Made by a program: the position numbers and the translations under genes. Of a stretch of 64,000 bases of DNA, positions 32,288 to 46,148 are shown one piece after another; position 1 is the first letter of the stretch, and the number at the start of each line of letters is the position of its first letter. Below the pieces are notes generated by a model. That model was given only the letters and a program-made list of their open reading frames with translations, was not told the origin of the DNA and made no database searches. Source of the DNA: Spiroplasma endosymbiont of Diplazon laetatorius. Lineage in GTDB: Bacteria; Bacillota_I; Bacilli_A; Mycoplasmatales; Mycoplasmataceae. The stretch lies in assembly GCF_964019625.1 (NCBI RefSeq), contig NZ_OZ026458.1:915439-979438 (forward strand). Direction: 5' to 3'.

Positions 32288-33385
32288 TTATCTATTAAAT
32301 TTAAAGAAACAAACATCTCCATCTTGGACGATGTAGTTTTTTCCCTCAAGTTTTATTTTTCCACTATTTTTTAAAGCTTGTTCATCTCCTAATTCAAAGA
32401 TATCTTCACATTTATAAACATCAGCTTTTATAAATCCTTTTTCAAAATCTGTATGAATTATTCCAGCACATTGAGGTGCTGTTGAACCTTCTTTAAATTG
32501 TCATCCTCTTGCTTCTTGTGGCCCACAAGTGAAATAAGTTTTAAGACCAAGTGTTGAATAAGCAGCTCTTATTAATTGTTCCAAACCAGAAGTTTCAATA
32601 CCAGCTTCTTCTAAGAAAACTTGTTTGTCATCTTTATCTAATTCACTTAGTTCTTCTTCTATCTTTGCAGATATTTTAACAACTGGTGAATTACATGATG
32701 CTCCATGTTCTTTAACTAATTGAACATATTTGTTATCTTCTCTAACTTCATCTTCTCCAACGTTTGCAACATAAATAAATTGTTTTGTTGTTAATAATTG
32801 GAAAGACTTAATAGCTATTTTTTCTTCTTCATCGAACTCTAACTTATTCAATAATTTACCATCAGCTAATTGTGCTTCTAATCTTTTTAGTAAGTTATAT
32901 TCAAATACTGTATCTTTATCTTTTCCAGATTTAAATTTTGGTTCAACTTTAGCAATTCTTTTTTTAACACTAGCTTCGTCTGCCAATATTAATTCTAATT
33001 CTATTATTTCAATATCTCTTATTGAATCAACACTACCTTCAACGTGAGTAATTTCTTTTGAATCAAAACATCTGATAACTTCACATATAGCATCTGTTTC
33101 TCTAATATTAGCTAAGAAAGCGTTTCCTAACCCTTCACCTTTACTTGCTCCTGCAATTAATCCGGCAATATCTACAAATTCGATTGTAGTGTATATAGTT
33201 TTTTTAGAACTAAATATGTTTGCCAATTTATCTAATCTTGAGTCAGGCACTTCAACTACACCAACGTTTGGTTCTATAGTTGCAAATGGATAGTTTGCTG
33301 CTTCAACTTTTGAATTTGTTATTGCATTAAATAAAGTAGACTTACCAACGTTTGGCAGTCCTACGATTCCTACTTGTAATCCCAT
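32288..33385 (-). CDS. ychF: Redox-regulated ATPase/GTPase YchF (Obg family)
   Basis: The 365-aa ribosome-associated P-loop NTPase starts MGLQVGIVGLPNVGKSTLFN with a typical G1 loop, has VDIAGLIAGASKGEGLGNAF (switch II), an Obg-like coiled-coil insertion and the C-terminal TGS domain ending after the conserved Cys in the CFFKF tail. Several Trp are TGA-coded, including those around position 32501. It follows the DUF951 gene by one base (TAATATG). Confidence 0.93.
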
Positions 33386-33386
33386 A

Positions 33387-33572
33387 TTATTTTTCGCTTT
33401 CTATTTTTTTAATATTTTTAATAAGATTTTCTTTACTGAATTCAATAATTAAATTCTTATCAATGTTAGATTGTAATTTATATATTGTCCCTGTTCTTAA
33501 AACTGTTCAAAAATCTGTTTTACTAGGGTGACTCTTTTTTAAATATATTTTGTCTCCAATATTAATCGTCAT
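33387..33572 (-). CDS. DUF951 family protein, 61 aa
   Basis: The 61-aa ORF (MTINIGDKIYLKKSHPSKTD then a TGA-coded Trp) has the DUF951 start GDxVxLKKxHP, but lacks the Cys pair that many members carry, with LQSNIDKNLIIEF in that position. DUF951 proteins are found next to ychF or parB in Firmicutes and their function is unknown. It overlaps parB by 11 bp and precedes ychF, so all three are probably one transcript with parA and parB. A standard-code scan would miss it. Confidence 0.8.
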
Positions 33573-34434
33573 CTGTTAATCCTAATAATTCCAATACTCT
33601 GTTTAAGTCATCATCATTTGAATATCTAATTGTGAGTTTACCATTATCAATAGTAACTTTAGTTCCAAGTCTTCTCATCATTTTGTTTTCCATATAAACA
33701 ACTGATGGTTTTTTTACTGAAGATTGTTTTTCTGAACTTGAGATATTGTTACCTTTAATAAGTTGTTCAACTTCTCTTGCTGTTAAATCCTTTTCAATTA
33801 TTTGTTTAAATATTGAATCCAATAGGTTTTCATTATTAACAATTGATAATAATGGTTTTGCTTGTCCCATTGTTATTTTTCTTTGCAACATAGCATCTTG
33901 AACTTTTTGAGGTAAGTTTAAAAGTCTCATAATGTTTGCGACATGCGATCTTGATTTACCAACTCTTGAAGCAATTTCTTCTTGTTTCAATTTTAAGTTT
34001 GTTGCCAATTGTTTATAAGCAACAGCTTCTTCAATATCAAGAAGATCTACTCTTTGAATATTTTCAATAATAGCAAACTCTTCCATTTGACTTGATGTTA
34101 ATTCTAAAACAATTGCAGGTATTTGTTTTAATCCAGCAATCTTAGCAGCTCTAGTTCTTCTTTCACCTGCAATTATTTCATTTTTATTATTAATAATTAC
34201 TGGTTGGATTATTCCATGAAGTTTAATTGATTCTGCTAATTCATTTAATTCTTCGTCTTCAAAAGTTTTTCTAGGTTGGTATGGGTTTGGAATTAGTAAG
34301 TTAACATCAACCATAGTTTTGCTGTTGTTAGCTTTGTCTTTATCATTTTCAATAACACCAATTATGTCTGAAACTGATTCACCAAAGATATCATCTAGTC
34401 CTTTGAAATTATACTTTCCTTTAGTTTTGGCCAT
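33562..34434 (-). CDS. parB: Chromosome partitioning protein ParB
   Basis: ParB binds parS sites near the origin. The 290-aa product has the ParB/Srx domain (NPYQPRKTFEDEELNELAES), the CTP-binding GERRTRAAKIAG segment, the HTH region (QEEIASRVGKSRSHVANIMR) and a C-terminal dimerisation part. No TGA occurs inside. It overlaps parA by 14 bp and lies in a parA-parB pair downstream of rsmG, as commonly seen near the origin. Confidence 0.95.
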   Translation of the reverse strand: MAKTKGKYNFKGLDDIFGESVSDIIGVIENDKDKANNSKTMVDVNLLIPNPYQPRKTFEDEELNELAESIKLHGIIQPVIINNKNEIIAGERRTRAAKIAGLKQIPAIVLELTSSQMEEFAIIENIQRVDLLDIEEAVAYKQLATNLKLKQEEIASRVGKSRSHVANIMRLLNLPQKVQDAMLQRKITMGQAKPLLSIVNNENLLDSIFKQIIEKDLTAREVEQLIKGNNISSSEKQSSVKKPSVVYMENKMMRRLGTKVTIDNGKLTIRYSNDDDLNRVLELLGLTDDD

Positions 34435-35194
34435 TTTCTTTTAGCACCTCTTTTACAAATTCAATGTAAGCAGTTGAACCTGCTCCATTTTTATCATATT
34501 CATAAATTGATTTACCTTCCATTGAAGATTCAGAAATTTTAATATTTCTTGGAATAACTGATTTATAAACTTTTGGTCCAAATGTTTTCATGATTTCTTC
34601 TAAAACATCGTGAGCCAATCTAGTACGTGAATCAAACATTGTCACAAGAACACCTTCAATAGTTAATTCTGGGTTTAATGTCTCTTTTACTTTTTTAATT
34701 GTTCTTAATAATTGAGCAACCCCGTGCATAGCGTAGTGCTCTGCTTGAATCGGTATTAATACTGTGTCTGAAATTGCTAATCCATTTCTGTTTATTAAAC
34801 CTAAACTTGGTGGACAATCTATTATTATAAAATCATAATTATCTGTTATTTTTTTAATTTCATCTCTTAAAACATTTTGATTATTTGTTTTTTGTTCTAA
34901 TAAAATTAAGTCTACTGCAGCAACGTCGATTGAACTTGGAGCTAAATCGATGTTTGGTTTAATGTCTTTTATTATTACTTCTGATAGTTCTTTTTCACCA
35001 ACAAAAACATGGTACATACTTAATGTGTTGCTATCTATCTCAAAACCAACACCTGTTGTTGCGTTGAATTGTGGATCCATATCCATAAGTAATACTTTTT
35101 TATTTGCTAATGCTAAACCACAAGCTAAATTTACTGATGTAGTTGTTTTACCAACACCACCTTTTTGATTTGAAACTGAAATTACTTTTGCCAT
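34421..35194 (-). CDS. parA: Chromosome partitioning ATPase ParA/Soj
   Basis: ParA is the ATP-driven partner of ParB in origin segregation. The 257-aa product begins MAKVISVSNQKGGVGKTTTS, the deviant Walker A of the MinD/ParA family, with Walker A' MDMDPQ and the FIIIDCPPSLG Walker B. It starts 40 bp after rsmG and overlaps parB. Confidence 0.95.
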   Translation of the reverse strand: MAKVISVSNQKGGVGKTTTSVNLACGLALANKKVLLMDMDPQFNATTGVGFEIDSNTLSMYHVFVGEKELSEVIIKDIKPNIDLAPSSIDVAAVDLILLEQKTNNQNVLRDEIKKITDNYDFIIIDCPPSLGLINRNGLAISDTVLIPIQAEHYAMHGVAQLLRTIKKVKETLNPELTIEGVLVTMFDSRTRLAHDVLEEIMKTFGPKVYKSVIPRNIKISESSMEGKSIYEYDKNGAGSTAYIEFVKEVLKENGQN

Positions 35195-35234
35195 AAATTA
35201 CCTCTCATAATGATTATTATATCTTAAATATATG

Positions 35235-35930
35235 CTATTTTCCTAATGGTCTTTTTCTTATTTGACTATAAAGTCTTGGATATTCTTTAGGAGTTTCATT
35301 ATCTTTTATATAAAAGAGATTATTTCTTTCACCAAGTATATCATCTTGTAACTCTTGTCTATTATTTAATGATAGTCCTATTTTTTTCTCTTGACCGTTA
35401 AGTTCTTTTATTTCATTGTTAACATTTTTCGCTTTTAAACAAATGAATGTACCATTTACTTTAAGTGCTTGAATACCAACTTCTAAAAGAATATTTAATG
35501 GTGCCATAGCTCTTGAAATTATCACATCAAACTTTTCCTTATTTTCTAAACTATATTCTTCAGCTCTAACATTTAGAGTTCAAACATCTTTTAAATTAAG
35601 TTCTTTTATAACTTTGTTTAAGAAATTTATTTTTTTCCCATTTGATTCTACTAAATAAATCTTTGAAGTAGGAAACATTATTTTTAACACCAAACCAGGA
35701 AAGCCAGCTCCTGTACCAATATCTAATATTGATAATCCTTTTGGATCAAACTCATTTGTGAAAATTAATGAGTCATAAAAATGTTTATCTATAATTTCTT
35801 GATCTTCAGTAATAGCTGTAAGATTATGAATCTTATTTTCTTCTTGAAGAATATTTTTGTATTTAATTAGATTTTCTTTTTGTTCTTCATTAAGTTCAAT
35901 TTTTAAATCATTAAATCTATCTCAATTCAT
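35235..35930 (-). CDS. rsmG: 16S rRNA (guanine527-N7) methyltransferase
   Basis: RsmG (GidB) methylates G527 of 16S rRNA. The 231-aa product starts MNWDRFNDLKIEL at 35930 after TGGAGGT and has the SAM loop ILDIGTGAGFPG, then IYLVESNGKKINFL and SRAMAPL. One or more TGA codons encode Trp. The gene is upstream of parA, in the usual rsmG-parA-parB order. Confidence 0.93.
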
Positions 35931-35943
35931 AATACCTCCATAT

Positions 35944-35975
35944 AAAAAATAAAAAAAGCTTGCGCCTTTTTTATT
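35944..35975 (-). terminator. Terminator of the APC permease operon
   Basis: A GC-GCAA-GC core with flanking A and T runs lies between the permease stop (35971) and rsmG. It can work in either direction, but both neighbours are minus strand. Confidence 0.65.
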
Positions 35976-37542
35976 TTACATTACTTTTGCTTTTAAATTT
36001 TTGAATTTCTAATTCTTTATTATACTTAAATCAGTTTTTTGGGTTAATTCTTAATATGAAATCGTTTTTATCAATGTCATTTTTTGATATCAAACATTCA
36101 TTAATAACTCAAGCCACAAATATAATAACTGAGAAACCAATTAGAAGTAGTGGATCAATTATATTTTGACCTTTTCCTGGTAAAAATCTATCGATCAAGA
36201 AAACATAACAAATATATCCCACAACTATACTTACAATTATGGTTGTTATGATACCTATCACAAATCCACCTTTAACTTTTCTAACTTCTACTTTATTCGT
36301 TCTTCTGTTGTGCAATACACCAATCATTATTATCAAGTAAGCTATAAAAGCAAATATAACAGTAGTGCTTGATGCCAAGTCTGCAACTAATGAATAATCG
36401 ATTTCTCCATTAGGTTTAATCTCTCCAATAGCAATTGAAACTATTAAGAATAAAACATGAACAGTTAAAGTAATTGACATAGCTATGTAACCAGATTTAA
36501 CTATACTTATTTCTGAGTTTTTTGATTTATTAAATATGAAACCTTCTTCAACAGCAGATTGAACTGTTTTAGGCATTAAAGTTGTATAACCATTAACGAC
36601 CGTAAACAGTGTACAAGTGATTATTATTTTAAATAACAGTGAAACCCATGGATTTTTTTCAAATAATTTATCAAAAAATTTAAATATGTCTCCGTTATCA
36701 GAACCAAAGAAGATACCAATAGTAATTAAAATGTAGAATATTGTTACAGCAATTATTGCACTTAACATAGTTGGAGCAACAACTTCCTTATGTTCACAAT
36801 CTTTTTGTAAAGTAGCTGCGTAAATGAATCCATCAAATGCAAACAAAATTGGTACGGCAGTTGCGAAAAATAAGTTAAAACTTGGTTTTGATCATTCTTC
36901 GCTAGGATTAAATGAGTTTGTCCCATTTGGATTTTGAATAAAAATTGCAAAACTTCCAATAACAACACATAACAAAGGAATAAATTTAACGAATGTTAAA
37001 ATACTTTGTATTAATTTACTTGGTTTTGAAGTATATGTATTCATTAATGAAAATCCTATCAAAATAATTGTTGATATTGCTATTTTCATTGCCATAAAGC
37101 CTTCTTTACCCATTGAGTCTACAAAATTATTTCCAGTGAAAGCTTCTATTCCACCAAAAAATGTTGTAACTATAAATAAAGCACCAATACTTGTAAGAAT
37201 AGGTAAATACATACACACATACATGATTGAAAATAATGATGCAGTTCTTCTGTTCACAAATGTATTTGCTCAACTTTGTGCAGTAGAATGTCCTGACTTA
37301 GTTTTTGAAGATGCAGCTTCAATAAAGGTTAGCATCATTAAAGAACAAAGAACGCCTATGAAAACCCAAACAGCCAAAGCCAGGTATGGATTTCCTCCAG
37401 CCTCTCATAAAACTCCACCAACCTCGTTTTTATTTTTTAAATAGATTCCTCCACCAACAACAACTCCAAAAACCATTGAAAAGATAGTTAAAAATTCAAA
37501 TGTTTTATTTTTAGCTCTATTAGCTTTGTTTACTTTTATCAT
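35971..37542 (-). CDS. APC superfamily amino acid permease, copy 1 (523 aa)
   Basis: The product has about twelve hydrophobic helices starting with FSMVFGVVVGGGIYLKNK, the GGGIY-type unwound region of helix 1, then LFAFDGFIYAATLQKDCEHK (helix 6 region), and a hydrophilic tail ending NPKNWFKYNKELEIQK. APC transporters exchange or import amino acids; the substrate is not readable. One Trp is coded by the rare TGG. The start at 37542 lies inside the end of copy 2 (23-bp overlap), so both are translated from one mRNA. Confidence 0.85.
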
Positions 37543-39046
37543 TTTTAATTATTCCTTTCTCTTTAAATTCTTTTAAACATTTTTGTTTGTCATATTTGAA
37601 TCAGTTTTTTGGATTTAATCTTAAATAGAAATCATTTGTTTCTATATTATGTTTAGAAATAATTGCTTCATTTATAACTCAAGCAATTGCTAATAATATT
37701 ATAAATCCAAATCACATTATTGGTACAGTTATATCTTCTTTTTGAATAAATGGGTCAACAAGATTATAGTAATGTATAAGTGCTAGGACAAAGATCAACA
37801 TACTTGATGAGAATACACCAGCAAAGTAAGCACCTTTTACTTTTCTGGTTTCTACCTTTTTGGTTTTTCTGTTTCTTAACATTTGAATAATGATTGGAAT
37901 ATCCAAAAGATAAACAATTATTATGGTTGAATCAGATGATAAATAAGCTGTTTCTAAATAATCATTTTTAAACAATAATCCGGTAGTTACAAAAACTATA
38001 AAGAAAGCCGCAACAATCGCTATTGCTATTCAACTTGATTTTATTTTTGAAAGTTCTGTTCCATTTTTTGAATAAATAAATTTTTCTTCTATAGAAGCTC
38101 TTATAACAAGTGGATAAATTACACTGTAAGCATTAACCATAGTTAATAAAGTTATTGTAATAACAAGATTGAAAGCAAAGTGTGCCTTTGGATAATCTTT
38201 AAATATCTCTAAAATATTTCCGTCTTTGGCACCCATAAAAATAGCTACAGTTATTATTATGTAGAAAATTGAAACAGCAACTATTCCAGTCATCATTGCT
38301 GGAGCAACCACTTCTTTATGCTCACAATCTTTTTGTATTGCAGCAGAGTCAAGAAAACCATCAAAGGCAAACATTATTGGAACCATAGTCATAAATATGT
38401 TATTTATCTTGATAGGCTTAATTTCTTCTGTGAATGAGTTGTCTTTTCCCATAGCAAAGAATGTTATTCCAGCAATCAAAACAGTTATCAAAGGTACAAA
38501 CTTTAAAAAAGATAATGCTGTTTGTAATATTTTTCCTGGTTTAGATGTGTATGTATTCATAACTTGAAAAAGCATAAGCATGATTGCTGCAATGAAAATT
38601 TCAATTGTAACTCTAGTTTCACTGCTCATAAATTCTTTTCCAGCAATTATCTCAAGGGATTGAAAGAAGCTACTTGTTGTAAATAAAGCTCCAATAATTA
38701 TTAATACAGGTAAATAAATCAATGCATAAAGTATAGTTACAAGAGAGCCATATCTTCTTCCAACAAACCTTCCAGCTCAAGCTGTAAGAGTATTGTGCTC
38801 TCCTTTTTTAGTGGATGTAGATATTTCAATAAAGGCAAGCATCATCATGCAACAAAATACTGCCATCAAAGTTCAAATAGCTATTGCAAGATAAGGGTTG
38901 CCGCCAGCTTTGGCAAGCACACCATTAGCTCCAGCATTTTTTAAATATATTCCACTACCAACAACAATACCAAATGTCATTGAAAACACAGAAAGGAATT
39001 CATAAATTTTATTCTTGGTTTTATTTTTTTTATTTACCTTAACCAT
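37520..39046 (-). CDS. APC superfamily amino acid permease, copy 2 (508 aa)
   Basis: This paralogue of the next gene starts MVKVNKKNKTKNKIYEFLSV and shares FSMTFGIVVGSGIYLKN, an FAFDGFLDSAAIQKDCEHK segment and the NPKNWFKYDK tail, so the pair arose by duplication. The helix 1 motif is GSGIY here and GGGIY in copy 1. It starts four bases after mnmG and overlaps copy 1 by 23 bp. Amino-acid import is expected for both, with perhaps different specificities. Confidence 0.85.
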
Positions 39047-39050
39047 GTTT

Positions 39051-40922
39051 TTATACCTCGTTATATTTTTTCTTTAAATGGAAAAGCAACATTTGAATAT
39101 CTGCTGGGTTTACTCCAGTTATTCTTGATGCTTGTCCAATAGAGTCTGGTCTAACTCTTTCGAATTTTTGTCTTGCTTCTACAGCAATGTTTTCAACTTT
39201 TGAATAATCTATATCTTTTGGAATTTGTTTCTTTTCTAATTTAATAAATTTTTCAATAGTTTCGTTTTCTTTTTTTATGTAACCTTCAAATCTTATTAAG
39301 ATCAACAAAGTTTGAAGTTGTTGTTTTGATAAATCATTTAACTCTTTAATATATTTTTTAAAGATATTAATATCTACCTTCGGTTGTTTTAAAATTTCAT
39401 AAGCACTAAATCCTTGATTTAATATTGCTTGTTCTTTTTCTTTTAACTCAATTGCTAAATCAGTTTTTGGACTGAATCTGATTTCTTTTAAAAGTTCTAT
39501 TTTATCAAATATTTCTTTTTCAAATTCTTGATGAACTTTTCATTGTTCTTCAGAAATCAATCCCACTTCATAACCATATTTTCGTAATCTCATTTCCGAG
39601 TTATCATTTCTTAAAGTTAATCTATTTTCTGCTCTACTTGTTAAAAGTCTGTAAGGTTCAATAACACCTTTATTGATTAAGTCGTCAATCATAACTCCGA
39701 TGTATGATTCATTTCTTTTTAAAACTAAAGATTCTTTGTTGTCAATTTTTCTAACAGCATTTATTCCAGCTATCAATCCTTGACCAGCGGCTTCTTCATA
39801 ACCACTTGTTCCATTAATTTGTCCAGCTAAAAATAAATTCTCAATTAATTTTAATTCTAAAGATAATTTTAATTGTTGAGGATCGACACAATCATATTCA
39901 ATTGCATAAGCTCATTTATCGACTATAACATTTTCAAAACCAGGTAAACTTCTTAACATTTGATCTTGTACATCAATTGGCATTGAAGTTGAAAACCCTT
40001 GCACATAAAATGTATCAAGTGATTTTGATTCTGATTCTAAAAATATTTGGTGGGTTTCTTTTGTGTTAAATCTCACAATCTTATCTTCAAAACTTGGACA
40101 GTATCTTGGACCAACCGATTCAATTTGACCAGAGTACATTGCAGACTTGTGTAAGTTATCTTCAATTATTTTTTTTGTTTCTGGCGTTGAGTGAATCAAA
40201 TAACAAACTTCTTGTTTCTCGAAAGGAATAAATTCTTTTGTTGAAAAAGAAAATGCTAAGTCTTCGTTTGTTCCGGGTTCAACTATAGCTTTAGATAAAT
40301 CTATAGAATCCATTTTAACTCTTGGTGGAGTTCCTGTTTTAAATCTGAAAGTTTTTAAACCTAAATTAATTAAAGTTTGGCTCAATGACTTTGTTGTCAT
40401 TTCATCATTAGGACCACCTTCGTATTTTTCTTCTCCTCTATAAATTAAAGAAGATAAATAAGTTCCTGTTGTTAAAACTACTGCTTCACAAACTATTTCA
40501 GTACCATCTTCTAAGATTACTGATTTAACTTTATTGTTATTGTCTAAAGAAATATCTTTAACAACTCCAACATATAACTCTAAGTTTTCTTGCTCTTCAA
40601 CAACTCTTTGCATATATTTAGAATATTCAATTTTATCAGATTGAGCTCTAAGCGCTCATATACCAGGACCTCTTGATGAGTTTAAAAGTTTCATCTGTAA
40701 TGCAGTTGCATCAGCAGCTTTACCCATTTCACCACCAAGTGAATCTATTTCTCTAACAACAATTCCTTTTGCAGGTCCCCCTACAGATGGATTACATGGC
40801 ATTGTTGCAATTTTATCTTTATATAAATTTACAAGAATAGTTTTTTTACCTAATCTTGCAGAAGCAAGCGCTGCCTCTACTCCGGCGTGGCCTGCTCCGA
40901 CTACAACTATATCCGCTTGCAT
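39051..40922 (-). CDS. mnmG: tRNA uridine-5-carboxymethylaminomethyl modification enzyme MnmG
   Basis: MnmG with MnmE modifies U34 of certain tRNAs. The 623-aa product has the FAD-binding loop [19 protein letters not shown], the [11 protein letters not shown] segment with conserved Cys, [11 protein letters not shown] and the C-terminal [10 protein letters not shown] domain. I chose ATG 40922 because the GTG at 40928 sits too close to the GGAGG site. mnmE lies in this window too, although far away. It is upstream of the APC pair in the same transcript. Confidence 0.95.
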
Positions 40923-40945
40923 ATGCACGCCTCCGTTCTAAAAAT

Positions 40946-42967
<2,022 letters not shown>

Positions 42968-42975
<8 letters not shown>

Positions 42976-44272
42976 GATTATTCATCACCCTTCTAAACAT
43001 TTTGTCTACATTTCTTATAAAGAAATTAATATCAAAAAGATCTTCTAATTCTTTTTGGTCCTTAATGAAATTCATTATTCCATTTTCAACTAAAACATCT
43101 TTAAATTCTCTTTTTGTGTTTTGACACTCTAAAGTGCACTTTTGAATGAAGTCATAAACTTCCTCTCTAGAAAATTCATAATTCATTAAAATATGAGTAA
43201 GTATTCTTTGGCTAAAGAATATACCTTTTTGCTCATTAATATGTAATTCTATTTTATCTTTATTAATTACCAAGTCATTTATAGTAGAAGTCATTCTCTT
43301 TGATACATATATAATTATATTATAAATATCAGGAAAAACTAGTCTTTCATTTGAACTATGAGATATATCTCTTTCGTGTCATAAAACGTTGTTTTCAAAT
43401 GCGGTATTCACAAATGATCTTGCATATCTTGAAAGACCACAAATGTTTTCTGAACTTATTGGATTCTTTTTGTGCGGCATTGAACTAGAACCTTTTTGTC
43501 CTTTTCCAAATCCTTCACAAATTTCTTGAACCTCACTTCTTTGAAAGTGTCTAATTTCTGTTGAGATTTTTTCTAAAGTAGATGCAATATTTGCAATGAC
43601 AGATATTAAAAATGCGTGTCTATCTCTTTGTGTAACTTGAGTTGAAATGTTATCTAAGTTTAAATTCATTGCTTTTGCAACATACTCTTCCACTTCAATT
43701 TCTAAATTTGCATAGTTACCCATTGAACCAGAAATTTTAGCAACCTCTATTTGTTTTCTTGCTAATTCAAATCTTTCAATTTGTCTGTTTATTTCATCAA
43801 ATCATAATAAGAATTTTAAACCTAGAGATGTTGGTTCTCCATACATCCCGTGAGTTCTTCCCATTATGATTATTTCTTTAGTCTCATTAGCTTTTTGTTT
43901 TAAAACTTCTTTTAACTGAATTAATACACTTTCCAAAATCTCATTTGATTGTTGAATCATTTTGTTTTGTGCTGTGTCAACTATATCTGTAGAAGTTAAA
44001 CCAAGGTGAATTCATTTTTTTTCTGACCCTAATGTTTCAGAAATCATTCTAGTAAATGCTACAACGTCATGTTTAGTTTCTTGTTCAATCTCAAGCATTC
44101 TGTTAATGTCAACTTTTGCTTTTTGAGAAATAGTTTTTGCTTCTTGAGAAGGAACAACACCTAATTCAACTCATGCATTAACAACTTCTTTTTCAACATC
44201 TAATCATATGTCTAATTTGTTTTCATCTGCTCAGATTTTTTCAATCTCTTTTATTGAATAACGCTCTATCAT
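42968..44272 (-). CDS. purB: Adenylosuccinate lyase
   Basis: PurB splits adenylosuccinate to AMP (and SAICAR to AICAR). The 434-aa product carries the fumarase-superfamily signature [14 protein letters not shown] with the catalytic Ser loop, [28 protein letters not shown], and a C-terminal segment starting [14 protein letters not shown], where the Trp is TGA. Translation beyond that TGA joins the apparently separate 108-aa frame at 42968-43294. It lies 14 bp after purA and overlaps hpt. Confidence 0.94.
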
Positions 44273-44286
44273 TTATTTCACCTCCA

Positions 44287-45576
44287 CTAGAATATATTTT
44301 CAAGTAATATTGTTTGTTCTCTGTCAGGTCCTACTGAGAAACCAGCTATTTGAACTTCACAAATTTTTTCAATCATTTTTAAGTAGTTTCTTGCAGCATC
44401 AGGTAATTGGTCAAAAGATTTTACATTAGTAATATCTTCTTTTCATCCTGGGTTTGACATGTAAATTGGTTTACATTTTTCATATTTTTGATTTGTACTT
44501 GGAACACTTATGATTTCTTTTCCATCTAGTTCATATCTAACACATATTTTTATTTCATCAACTCCAGATAAAACATCTAGAAGAGTTATAAAAATAGAAT
44601 CGATTCCTGATGTTCTTATTGCGTGCTTAAGAGCAACAGCATCTAATCACCCAACTCTTCTTGGTCTTTTTGTGTTTGAACCATATTCATGTCCACGTTC
44701 TCTAATTCCGTCTCCAATTTCATTAACCAATTCTGTTGGGAAGGCACCAGCTCCAACTCTTGTTGAGTAAGCTTTTACAACACCCATTGTTGAGTCAATT
44801 AACTTATGTCCTATTCCACTACCAACTGATGCATTATTAGCTGAAGTGTTTGAACTTGTAACATATGGATAAGTTCCATGATCTATATCTAAAAGAGCTC
44901 CTTGCGCTCCTTCAAATAATACTTTTTTTCCGTCTTTAATTGCTGATTCAATAAAAATATCAGTATCTATAACTTTGTCTTTTATTTGATTATAAGCTTC
45001 CAATAATTCGTTATAAGTTTTTTCAAAGTCTAAAGCTTCTATATCAAACATGTTTTTTAAAAACTTCATTTGATAATCAAAAACTTCTTTAAATCTTTCT
45101 TTAAAGTTATCGTCTTCTAGTTCTCCTAATCTTATTCCCAGTCTAGAAACTTTATCTTGATAAGTTGGACCAATACCTCTTTTTGTTGTACCAATCTTAT
45201 TAACTCCACGAGCCTCTTCTTGAGCCTCATCAATTTTTATATGATATGGAAGAATAAGTTGAACTCTATCAGATATCAATAGGTTTCCATAATCCACTCC
45301 ACTTTGTTTTATTATTTCAAATTCTTTAACAAGGTTAATTAAATTAACAACACATCCATTTGCAATTATGTTTGTAACTTTTTTATTAAAAATTCCTGAT
45401 GGTATTATTGTAACTTTATGCTTTTGACCATTGAAATTAATAACGTGTCCTGCATTATCTCCACCAGCAAATCTAACAACCACATCTGCTCTTTGAGCAA
45501 AGTAGTCAGTCATCTTACCTTTTCCTTCATCTCCTCATTGAGAACCAACAACAACTAATGAATTATATTTTTGCAT
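44287..45576 (-). CDS. purA: Adenylosuccinate synthetase
   Basis: PurA joins IMP and aspartate using GTP. The 429-aa product begins MQKYNSLVVVGSQWGDEGKG with the GDEGKGK phosphate loop (Trp by TGA), has GGDNAGHV, TKRGIGPTYQDKVSR, and FEGAQGALLDIDHGTYPYVT. With purB it converts IMP to AMP, the step after hypoxanthine salvage. The start at 45576 follows AAGGAG. Confidence 0.96.
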
Positions 45577-45586
45577 TTTTTTCTCC

Positions 45587-46147
45587 TTAATTATATTTGT
45601 TCATAATTTTTTTTAGATCTTCTTCTAAAATAAATTCTTCAACAAATCCTGAAATCTTTGATAAATTTTCTTTTATTAAATTTATTTCTTCTGAACTCAT
45701 TTTTGATAACACTCAATCAACGATTTTATATTGATTAGGTGCGCCTATACCTATTTTCAACCTATTAAATTTTTCAGTTTTTAAGTGACTTATAATATTT
45801 TTTATACCGTTGTGCCCACCAGCACTTCCGTTATCTCTGAATCTTAAATTTGCTATATCTAAATCTTTATCATCATAGATAACTATCAGATCTTTTATAT
45901 CAATTTTGTAATAGTTCATTATTGATATAACAGCTTCACCTGAAAGATTCATAAAAGTTTGAGGCTTCACAAATAAAACTTTTTCACCCTTAATATTAGA
46001 AAAAAATATTTGTGACTTAAAGTCCTCTGTTTCTTTTTGAACACCGTATTTTTCTAGCAATACATCAATTGCTATAAAACCTGCATTGTGTCTTGTAGTT
46101 GTATAATTAGAACCAGGATTTCCCAAACCTACAATTAGTTTTGGCAT
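45587..46147 (-). CDS. pth: Peptidyl-tRNA hydrolase
   Basis: Pth releases peptides from peptidyl-tRNA. The 186-aa product has LIVGLGNPGSNYTTTRHNAG with the conserved catalytic His, VKPQTFMNLSG, and VIYDDKDL plus GSAGGHNGIKNI. The start at 46147 was chosen over an upstream Met because it matches the family N-terminus (MPKLIVGLGNPG). A TGA codes Trp late in the protein. It starts one base after prs. Confidence 0.94.
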
Positions 46148-46148
46148 A

